NCBI GenBank assembly: GCA_964236105.1
Contig: CAXSBC010000008.1
Span: 124,001-188,000 of the forward strand
Length of the DNA: 64,000 bases
From: Lichenicola sp964236105
GTDB taxonomy: Bacteria; Pseudomonadota; Alphaproteobacteria; Acetobacterales; Acetobacteraceae
Direction of reading: 5' to 3'
Below, one piece after another: positions 54,131 to 61,238 of this stretch. Under the pieces are notes generated by a model that saw only the letters and a list, made by a program, of their open reading frames with translations, did no database searches and was not told where the DNA came from. Numbering within the stretch: the first letter of the stretch is position 1; every line of letters begins with the position of its first letter. The translations under genes and the position numbers were made by a program.

Positions 54131-55780
54131 ATGTCCCTGACTGCGCGCCACTACGCCCTGATCGCGGCCCTCGTGCTGGCGCTGTTCCTGCCCGGGCGCG
54201 GCACGCTGCCGCCGCTGGACCGCGACGAGGCGCGCTACATGGAGGCGACGGCGCAGATGCTGCGGTCGGGCGACCTCATCGATGTCCGCTTCCAGGACCA
54301 GCCCCGCTATCTGCAGCCGGCCGGCATCTACTGGCTCGAGGCCGCCGCGGTCGCCGCCAGCGGCACGCGGCAGCTGCGCGAGCCGTGGGCGTACCGCATT
54401 CCGACGCTGATCGCGGTGGTGATCTCGGTGCTGCTGACCGCGCGCATCGGTGCCATGCTGTTCGGGGTGCGGGTCGGGCTGCTGGGCGCCCTGCTGCTCG
54501 CGGTCTCGGTGCTGATGACCGCCGAGGGGCGGCTGGCCACCATCGACAGCTGCCTGCTGGCGGCGATCCTGGCGCTGCAGACCGCCCTGCTTCGTGCCTG
54601 GTCCGACCGTGAGTCGGCCGACGCCACGCCGCGCGGCATCGCCGCTCTGTACTGGGCTGCCCTCGGCGTCGGCCTGATGCTCAAGGGGCCGGTGATGCTG
54701 ATCCCGGCACTCGGCACGCCGCTGGCTCTGGCGCTGGTGGAGCGTCGTGCGGGATGGTGGCGCCGGCTGCGTCCGGCCTGGGGCGTGCCGCTGATGCTGG
54801 CGATCGTGCTGCCCTGGTGCGTCGCGATTTGGCTGGTCAGTCACGGGCTGTTCTTCCAGCGCGCGGTCGGCACCAACTTCCTGGGCAAGATCGCGTCCGG
54901 CCAGCAGGCGCACGGGCTGCCGCCCGGCTACCATCTGGCCGTCGCCGCGGTCGCCTTCTGGCCCGGCTCGCTGTTCGCGGCGATGGCGGTGCCGTTCGTC
55001 TGGACCAGGCGCCGGACGGCGCAGGTGCGGTTCCTGCTGTGCTGGATCGTGCCGCACTGGCTGGTGTTCGAGCTGATCGCCACCAAGCTGCCGCACTACG
55101 TGCTGCCGGCCTATCCGGCGGTGGCGCTGCTGGCTGCCGCCGGTATCGCCCAGCCCGGCGGCTGGCGGTGGCCTGCCGCGTTGTGGGGACGCGTGCTGCT
55201 CGCGCTCTACGGGCTGGTGTGGCTGGGCGTCGGCATCGTCGTGACCGTGGCCGGGCCGGTGCTGCTCTGGCGTCTGCAGCACGAGCTGCCGCCGGTGTCG
55301 CTGCTGCTGCCGGTGCTGGCGCTGCCGCTGCTGCTGCTGTCGGCCTGGCTGCTGCTGCGCGGGCGCGTGCAGGACGCGCTGCTGTCGGTGGCCGGTGCCG
55401 CGGTGATCAGCTATTTCGGGCTGTTCTCGGTGGTGTTGCCGCGCCTGACCACGATCTGGCTCAGCCCGCGCATCGCCGCCACGGTGGCGCTGGTGAGGCC
55501 GTGCCCGAACAGCGTGCTGGCGTCTGCCTCCTTCAGCGAGCCGAGCCTGGTGTTCCTGGCCGGTCAGGCGACGCGGCTGGTGAACGCGCCGGCCGCCGCC
55601 GACTTCCTGGCCGCCGACCGCGCCTGCGGGCTTGCCCTGATCGGCAGCCGCGACGAGGCCGCCTTCCGCGCTCGGCTGCAGGCGCACGAGCTGGCGGTAC
55701 GCCAGCTGGCGCTGATCGAGGGCATCAACTACTCGAACGGGCGGCGGCTGCAGCTGAAGCTGTTCGAGGCGCAGCGATAG
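54131..55780 (+). CDS. ArnT/PMT-type glycosyltransferase (GT39/GT83-like)
   Basis: A 549-aa polytopic protein with about 11-12 membrane helices. The first periplasmic loop carries the catalytic-type acids PPLDRDEARYMEATAQML (near 27-44), and FQDQPRYLQPAGIYWLEAAA follows, typical of ArnT-like transferases. It moves a sugar from a polyprenyl phosphate to lipid A, another lipid or protein in the periplasm; donor and acceptor are unknown. It pairs with the GT2 gene upstream. The start at 54131 has GGGAG 7 nt before. Confidence 0.83.
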   Translation: MSLTARHYALIAALVLALFLPGRGTLPPLDRDEARYMEATAQMLRSGDLIDVRFQDQPRYLQPAGIYWLEAAAVAASGTRQLREPWAYRIPTLIAVVISVLLTARIGAMLFGVRVGLLGALLLAVSVLMTAEGRLATIDSCLLAAILALQTALLRAWSDRESADATPRGIAALYWAALGVGLMLKGPVMLIPALGTPLALALVERRAGWWRRLRPAWGVPLMLAIVLPWCVAIWLVSHGLFFQRAVGTNFLGKIASGQQAHGLPPGYHLAVAAVAFWPGSLFAAMAVPFVWTRRRTAQVRFLLCWIVPHWLVFELIATKLPHYVLPAYPAVALLAAAGIAQPGGWRWPAALWGRVLLALYGLVWLGVGIVVTVAGPVLLWRLQHELPPVSLLLPVLALPLLLLSAWLLLRGRVQDALLSVAGAAVISYFGLFSVVLPRLTTIWLSPRIAATVALVRPCPNSVLASASFSEPSLVFLAGQATRLVNAPAAADFLAADRACGLALIGSRDEAAFRARLQAHELAVRQLALIEGINYSNGRRLQLKLFEAQR

Positions 55781-55867
55781 CGTCTGGCCGCCGAAACGAT
55801 CTATAGCGGTGCAGGTCGTATCGATGGGCGGTCCGGTCCATGTGCCGAGCTGGCTTTGAGACGAGGG

Positions 55868-56731
55868 ATGATCTTGGTCGATCTGCGCAGCTGGCTACGA
55901 CGCGATACCGGTCGCGCCCCGCAGGCGACCCCCGTCGCTCCGGCTCCGCGGATGGCGGGACCGAGACGACTGGTGGGGGTCGGCCATAGCCACCTACAGT
56001 CCATGCAGGAGGCTTGTCAGCTGAGACAGCAGGCCGATCCGGGCCGCACCCCCATAGCGCGCTTCGTGCAGATGCTGTCGCCGGAGCTGTCGCCGACGCT
56101 GATGCCGGATGGCAGCCTGAACCCGGCGCTGATCGCAGCCATCACCGGCGCGATGGATGGCGCCGACGGCTCCGACCCGTTCCTGTTCGATTGCGTGTCG
56201 GGCAACGAGTACCACTTCATCGGCCTGGTCAATCATCCGCGCCGGTTCGACTTCATGCTGCCGAGCCATCCGGAACTCCCGCTGGGTGCAGGGGTGGAGA
56301 TCATCCCGTCGGACCTGATGCGTCAGGCGCTGCAGTCGCAGATGGGGTATGCCCTGGCGGTGCTGGCTGCGCTGGCACGGAGCGTGCCCTGCCGGATCTG
56401 GCATGTGCAGTCGCCGCCGCCGCTTGCGGACAACGAATACATCTTACTGCATCCCACGCATTTCGCCGAGCAGGTCGCCGAGCACGGGGTGTCGCCGCCT
56501 AGCCTCCGGATGAAGCTCTGGCTGCTGCAGTCGGAGATCTATTGCAGCCATTGCGAGGCGGCGGGGATCGGCTTCCTGCCCACACCGGAGGCGGCGCTGG
56601 ACCCGGACGGCTTTCTCGACCGACGCGGCTGGCTGCCTGATCCGGCGCATGCAAGCAACTGGTACGGCGAGCTGGTGGTCCGGCAGCTCGATGCGTTGGC
56701 GGACGCAGTCCGGCAGGAAGCGCTGGCATGA
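55868..56731 (+). CDS. SGNH-hydrolase-like protein, partner of GSCFA gene
   Basis: A 287-aa cytosolic protein, family not named. The N-terminal core starts RRLVGVGHSHLQSMQEA, where GHSH takes the place of the GDS box of SGNH enzymes. LVNHPRRFDFMLPSHPEL follows, and near the C-terminus HASNWYGELVVRQLDALA fits the terminal Asp/His block. It could be an esterase or acyltransferase acting on a glycan. The start is ATG 55868 or TTG 55874 (better ribosome-binding spacing for the latter). Its stop overlaps the GSCFA gene (ATGA), implying a joint function. Confidence 0.6.
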   Translation: MILVDLRSWLRRDTGRAPQATPVAPAPRMAGPRRLVGVGHSHLQSMQEACQLRQQADPGRTPIARFVQMLSPELSPTLMPDGSLNPALIAAITGAMDGADGSDPFLFDCVSGNEYHFIGLVNHPRRFDFMLPSHPELPLGAGVEIIPSDLMRQALQSQMGYALAVLAALARSVPCRIWHVQSPPPLADNEYILLHPTHFAEQVAEHGVSPPSLRMKLWLLQSEIYCSHCEAAGIGFLPTPEAALDPDGFLDRRGWLPDPAHASNWYGELVVRQLDALADAVRQEALA

Positions 56732-57792
56732 CCGCCCACCCGTATCGCAGCCTTCCGGCCTCCGCGTTCTGGCGCAAGGCGGTGGCCGGCGTCGCCATAC
56801 AGAACGTGGATCCGGTCGGCGATGTCGGCTTCACGATACGCTCGACGGACCGGGTCGCGACGGCAGGCAGCTGTTTTGCGCAGCATATCGCGCGCCACCT
56901 CCGCGCGGCCGGCTTCCATTTTCTGGTTACCGAGACAGCACATCCCATTGTGCCCCCTGAGCAGGCCGAGCTGTTCGGATACGGGCTGTTCACCGCCCGC
57001 TACGGGAACATTTACACCGCCCGTCAGCTGCTGCAGCTGTTCCAGCGGGCCTACGGGCTGTTCGTGCCCGCGGTCGATGCGTGGCAGGAGGTCGATGGGC
57101 GCTGGACCGACCCGTTCCGTCCGCAGATCCAACCCGGCCGGTTCCTCAGCCGTGCCGAGCTTGAGGCGGACCGGGCGCATCATTTCGGCTGCATCCGACG
57201 CGCGTTCAAGGAGCTCGACGTGTTCGTCTTCACGCTGGGGCTGACAGAGTCATGGTCGTCGCGTCAGGACGACGCGGTCTACCCGCTCTGCCCGGGCGTC
57301 GGCGGCGGCACGTTTGATCCGGAACGTCACGTGTTCCGGAACGCGTCGGCAGCCGAGATCGGCGCGGACCTGATCTCGTTCGTCGACCTGCTGCGCGGCG
57401 TCAATCCGGCTGCGCGGATCATCCTGACGGTCTCGCCCGTGCCGCTGGTGGCAACGGCGAGCGGGCAGCATGTGCTGACCGCGACCACCTACTCGAAAGC
57501 GGCACTTCGGGTCGCCGCCGACGAGGTATCCCGGCAACGGCGGGATGTCGCGTATTTCCCGTCCTTCGAGATCATCACCGGCAACTTCAACCGTGGCGCC
57601 TATTTCGCCGAGGATTGCCGCAGCGTCACCGAGGACGGGGTCGAGCATGTCATGCGCACCTTCCTGCGCCACTGCACGGAAGGCGCGACCGTGACGCCCC
57701 CGCAACCTGCTCCAGTCGACCCGCACACGGCGCGCATGAAGCAGCTGGTGAAGATCGTCTGCGATGAAGAGGCGCTGGACCGTTCCGCCTGA
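56728..57792 (+). CDS. GSCFA-domain protein (SGNH-like)
   Basis: A 354-aa protein containing the diagnostic RVATAGSCFAQHIARHL (near 40-56). It continues through FGYGLFTARYGNIYTARQLL, VFVFTLGLTESW, LLRGVNPAARIILTVSPVPL and a terminal PTFEI/FN-type block (FPSFEIITGNFNRGAYFAED), which are the GSCFA family signatures. The family is related to PC-esterases/SGNH hydrolases that de-acylate or acylate polysaccharides. It overlaps the preceding SGNH-like gene and is convergent with the glycan operon. Confidence 0.82.
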   Translation: MTAHPYRSLPASAFWRKAVAGVAIQNVDPVGDVGFTIRSTDRVATAGSCFAQHIARHLRAAGFHFLVTETAHPIVPPEQAELFGYGLFTARYGNIYTARQLLQLFQRAYGLFVPAVDAWQEVDGRWTDPFRPQIQPGRFLSRAELEADRAHHFGCIRRAFKELDVFVFTLGLTESWSSRQDDAVYPLCPGVGGGTFDPERHVFRNASAAEIGADLISFVDLLRGVNPAARIILTVSPVPLVATASGQHVLTATTYSKAALRVAADEVSRQRRDVAYFPSFEIITGNFNRGAYFAEDCRSVTEDGVEHVMRTFLRHCTEGATVTPPQPAPVDPHTARMKQLVKIVCDEEALDRSA

Positions 57793-57812
57793 GGCGCGGC
57801 GTCGCCGCGTCA
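57790..57812. terminator. Shared hairpin joining convergent stop codons
   Basis: The TGA of the GSCFA gene (57790-57792) and the TCA of the opposing membrane-protein gene (57810-57812) flank CGCGGC-gtc-GCCGCG, a perfect 6-bp stem. TGA/TCA can pair below it across a 2-nt bulge. It would serve both directions. Confidence 0.5.
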
Positions 57813-59900
57813 GCGCGGCTGCGGGAGCAGCGCCAGCGTGCGGACGAACAGGCCGAGCCGGCGCTGGTCGCTTGAGCCGGCTGCATACACGGCTGGCGAT
57901 CGCGGATTATCGATCGAGAGCCTGATGTCGATCGCAGGCGAGGCGTCGGCGATCGCGGCCGGAATGGTGGCGTCCCGCGTCGTCGTCTCGCCGGTCGTGA
58001 AGATCCAGGACGCGACATCATGCGCATCGACCTTGAGATGCACGACCAGCGGCGCTGATCCGGGCGGCACGTAGGCGGATGCGGTCAGTCGAAGCTGCAG
58101 CGGGCCGGGCTGGCGCTGCGCGAGGCGTGCCCGCAGGATAGCGATCTCGCTGTCGGTCCAGCGGCCAGCGGGCTCCTGGCCGGACCAGCCTTCTCCCAGG
58201 AACATCGACTCAGCGCCAAGGAAACGGATCGTGCCGGAAGCCGGCAGCACAGGCGGCGGCAGCAGGAGCGGGGTCTCGCACCGCTCCGCCTGTCCAGGCA
58301 GCCAGCAGGGCAGCCCGATGACGAGCTCCTGGCGCGCATGCAGAGGCGTCGCGGTCGGATCGAGGCGCAGATCCGGCCCCACCGTCAGCCGTGCCTGACC
58401 TTCTACGAGCGGGCGAAGCGGCACCAGCAGGAAGCCGCCTGGAGCCGGCAGCAGCTTGTAGTCGGCGCGGTCGGCATAGGTGCGGCCGTCGATCGAGAGG
58501 CTCGACGTGCCGCCATAGATCGCGTTCCAGTCGCCGGCGGCGGCGATCAGGACCACATCGCGAACGGAGTGCAGGCCGCTGGTGAAGTCGAGCACATGGG
58601 CCGGGTCCGGGCTCGTCCCATGTGCCAGCGGCGTGACTTGGCCGAGCTCGGCACGCCAGGGCAGCAGGATGGCCAGGCCTGCCAGCGTGAGCATCGCCGT
58701 GACTACCCGACGGGGTCCGCGAACGAGATCGTGGACCAGGATGAGGGCGTAGAGCGCCATCACCGGCATGACCCACTTGTAGTAGTGGTAGTTCCAGTAG
58801 CGGAAGAAGCCTTCCGGATACAGGTCGCGGTAACAGAGATAGACGGCGATGTGCAGGCATGCCGCGGTCGCCACGGTCAGGTGGATCAGGCGCCCGGTGG
58901 ATGTCGGCGGCGCCACGACATGGACCAGGCACGCGGCGAGACCGAGCGGCAGCCAGAAGAAGGCCTCCACCAATCCAGAGCCGTCATCGACGAGCGGACG
59001 TGGATCCAGGCCGAGCAGCACCCAGTGCAACGGCAGGAACCGCCACTCGAAGCCGATCACCCCCGAGGCGGCCACGTAGTGGCTGGCGTGAAGGCCATAG
59101 ATTGCGAGATATGGGATGCCCGTCACGAGCATCGCGCAGCTCAGGCCGAACGCGCCCCAGAGGATGCTCCGGATGCCCAGGCGCAGGTCGGACCGGCCGA
59201 GGATCAGGGCGAGGGCGATGCCGTCGCCTGATGCCAGCAGCACGGGTATGGCATCGACTGGCCGGAAGCCGGCGATGCAGCCGCCCGCGAAGCCCACCCA
59301 GAAGACTAGACGGGGATGATCCCTGCGCTCGATGAAGCACACCGCTGCCAGGAGCGCGCCATAGACGAAGGGGATCGAGCCGGTCGTCGACCAGGGGACG
59401 ACCCAGACCTCCCGCATCGAGGGCGAGCCGAGCGTCGTGGCGGCGAACACGATGCCGCCGATGAGTTCCGGGCAGGGCAGCGTCCGGGGCAGGAGGTGGC
59501 CTGCCAGAGCAGAGAACAGCCAGAGCGAGATCAGCAGGCACAGCAGGTCCGGAACAACGAAAGCATGAACCGACATCAGCCTGATCAAGGGTGCTGCCAG
59601 CAGCGCATAGCCGGGAAGGTAGAGATGCCGGGCAGGGTCGAGGTCAAGCGTCGACCAGGCGGTGGCTGAGCTGAAGTACCAGCTCTGGTCGAACCAGTTC
59701 CACCAGCCCTTGTCGCCGTGGACATGCGGATGTGAGGGATGCAGTCGGTAGGCCCACAGGTAGGCGCCCGCCATGACGAGCGTCAGCAGCATCATGCCAA
59801 CGCGGCCGATCCGGGACTGATCGCTTCGACGGCTGGCGTCCAGGCCGGCCCCGGGTGCGGGTGGCCGCTTGGCGGCGCGGCTCGCGGCGGGCTGCGTCAA
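57810..59900 (-). CDS. Polytopic membrane protein with C-terminal soluble domain, glycan cluster
   Basis: About 696 aa. Residues 1-30 are cytoplasmic and positively charged. Roughly ten membrane helices lie between 35 and 470 (MMLLTLVMAGAYLWAYRLHP, VVPDLLCLLISLWLFSALAG, TVATAACLHIAVYLCYRDLY). The last 220 residues are soluble and beta-rich (RLTASAYVPPGSAPLVVHLK). The layout resembles GT-C-like glycan transferases or polymerase/ligase relatives, but no family could be named. The start is TTG 59900, overlapping the FkbM gene's TGA, with AAAAGGATC before it. Confidence 0.7.
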   Translation of the reverse strand: MTQPAASRAAKRPPAPGAGLDASRRSDQSRIGRVGMMLLTLVMAGAYLWAYRLHPSHPHVHGDKGWWNWFDQSWYFSSATAWSTLDLDPARHLYLPGYALLAAPLIRLMSVHAFVVPDLLCLLISLWLFSALAGHLLPRTLPCPELIGGIVFAATTLGSPSMREVWVVPWSTTGSIPFVYGALLAAVCFIERRDHPRLVFWVGFAGGCIAGFRPVDAIPVLLASGDGIALALILGRSDLRLGIRSILWGAFGLSCAMLVTGIPYLAIYGLHASHYVAASGVIGFEWRFLPLHWVLLGLDPRPLVDDGSGLVEAFFWLPLGLAACLVHVVAPPTSTGRLIHLTVATAACLHIAVYLCYRDLYPEGFFRYWNYHYYKWVMPVMALYALILVHDLVRGPRRVVTAMLTLAGLAILLPWRAELGQVTPLAHGTSPDPAHVLDFTSGLHSVRDVVLIAAAGDWNAIYGGTSSLSIDGRTYADRADYKLLPAPGGFLLVPLRPLVEGQARLTVGPDLRLDPTATPLHARQELVIGLPCWLPGQAERCETPLLLPPPVLPASGTIRFLGAESMFLGEGWSGQEPAGRWTDSEIAILRARLAQRQPGPLQLRLTASAYVPPGSAPLVVHLKVDAHDVASWIFTTGETTTRDATIPAAIADASPAIDIRLSIDNPRSPAVYAAGSSDQRRLGLFVRTLALLPQPR

Positions 59901-61204
59901 CGGATCCTTTTCAGGGTGCGCAACACGCCCCGGGTCACGACCCGGACCGGACGGGTGACCTGCCAGGAGGTGGAGCGTCGGACCGCGTCGAGCCAGCCCC
60001 TGTTCTCGTCGAGCTGTGCCGACAGCCGCCCCCATTCCTGCTGCGAGGTGGCGGCCTGATGGTCCAGCTCGTGATCCAGCCGCCGCACCTTGGTCTGGAG
60101 TTGATGGACATGGCCCCGAAGCAGCAGCAGCTCCTCGCGGTCCCGGTGCGTAGCCTCCAGATCGGCGCCGTACTGGCGGGTCTGCAGTAGCAGCTCCGCA
60201 AGCGACGTCTTCAGCCGCGTGACGTCATCCGACAGCGCCGCCCTGGACTGTTCCGCACGCTGCTGCCGAGATCTCGCTGTGGCGGCAAGACACGTCTGGT
60301 TGTCGAGCGCCCGCGCGAACTCGGCTCGCTCGTCCGCGGCGCGAGCGAGCTGCTGGCTGGAGTTCTCGAGCATGGCCTTGAGGTTGGCCGCGTGCTGCTT
60401 GGTCGTCTCGAGCGAGACGCTTAGGTGATTGACTCTGGACTGGCTGTCTTGCGCGGCAGCCTCGCCGGTGAGGCGCAGGCTCTGGTTGTATTCCTCCAGC
60501 TCGGCGACACGGTAGCTGACGAACTGGTCGAAGACGCCCGGGGGCGGACCCAGGACTTCGTCAGCATCATGGAAATCCTGCTCTGCGTAGAAATCGTTGA
60601 GGCCGTCAAAATGCAGGTGGCGATAGCGTTTGCTTGCCAGCAGATCCGGGATGCCGGTCTGGCGACGCGCGCGTCGTTCCGGGAGCGTCGCCTCGACCAG
60701 GATCAGGGCCGGCCGGAACCGATCCCAGTCGTTGCCGAGCAGAACGCGCTCCTCGAAACCCTCGACATCGACCTTCAGGATACCGAAGTGCGACGGCGGC
60801 TGCTCCTCCAAGATCGAGGCCAGCGTCCGGGTCTGCAGGCGGTGCTCGACCACCTGCCAGCCCTGCTCGCGGCACCGCGTGGCCTCGTCAGGGTCAAGCG
60901 TCGACAATCCGGTGTCGATTACCTCGAAATAGATCTGCTCTTCCTGTTTGTCGGACAACGCGATGTTGAGGTTGCGGTCATGCGGCCGCAGACGCTCAAT
61001 GTCTGCGAACCACGCCACGCTCGGTTCAATATTTACCCCACGCCAGCCCCGGCAGTACAGTGCATACAGGTCGTTCTCCATGACCGGATGCGCTGCCCCG
61101 ACATCGACGAAGAAGCCGTCGCTCGTGTCGCCAAAGACGCGGTCGAGCAGGACATCCTCGAAGTTGGCGCTATAGGAACGGAACGGTTCGGTTCGGGTCT
61201 TCAC
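59897..61204 (-). CDS. FkbM-family methyltransferase with C-terminal coiled coil
   Basis: A 435-aa protein. Residues 10-240 are an FkbM SAM-dependent methyltransferase: SYSANFEDVLLDRVFG, SAM motif I FFVDVGAAHPVMENDLY (near 31-48), IEPSVAWFADIERL and KVDVEGFEERVLLGND. Residues about 250-400 are a long coiled coil (EYNQSLRLTGEAAAQDSQSR, REELLLLRGHVHQLQTKVRR) followed by a basic tail. It likely O-methylates a sugar of a surface glycan; the coiled coil may scaffold other enzymes. GTG 61204 follows AGGAGACACCC. Its stop overlaps the next gene. Confidence 0.83.
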   Translation of the reverse strand: MKTRTEPFRSYSANFEDVLLDRVFGDTSDGFFVDVGAAHPVMENDLYALYCRGWRGVNIEPSVAWFADIERLRPHDRNLNIALSDKQEEQIYFEVIDTGLSTLDPDEATRCREQGWQVVEHRLQTRTLASILEEQPPSHFGILKVDVEGFEERVLLGNDWDRFRPALILVEATLPERRARRQTGIPDLLASKRYRHLHFDGLNDFYAEQDFHDADEVLGPPPGVFDQFVSYRVAELEEYNQSLRLTGEAAAQDSQSRVNHLSVSLETTKQHAANLKAMLENSSQQLARAADERAEFARALDNQTCLAATARSRQQRAEQSRAALSDDVTRLKTSLAELLLQTRQYGADLEATHRDREELLLLRGHVHQLQTKVRRLDHELDHQAATSQQEWGRLSAQLDENRGWLDAVRRSTSWQVTRPVRVVTRGVLRTLKRIR

Positions 61205-61238
61205 GGGTGTCTCCTGCGCACGGCCACCGTGACTGCTA

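Noticed and set aside
52112..55687. Very long minus-strand open frame (about 1191 codons) antisense to the F0 and transferase genes
   Set aside because: Composition (Arg/Gln/His-rich) and lack of motifs show it is the shadow of the plus-strand genes.
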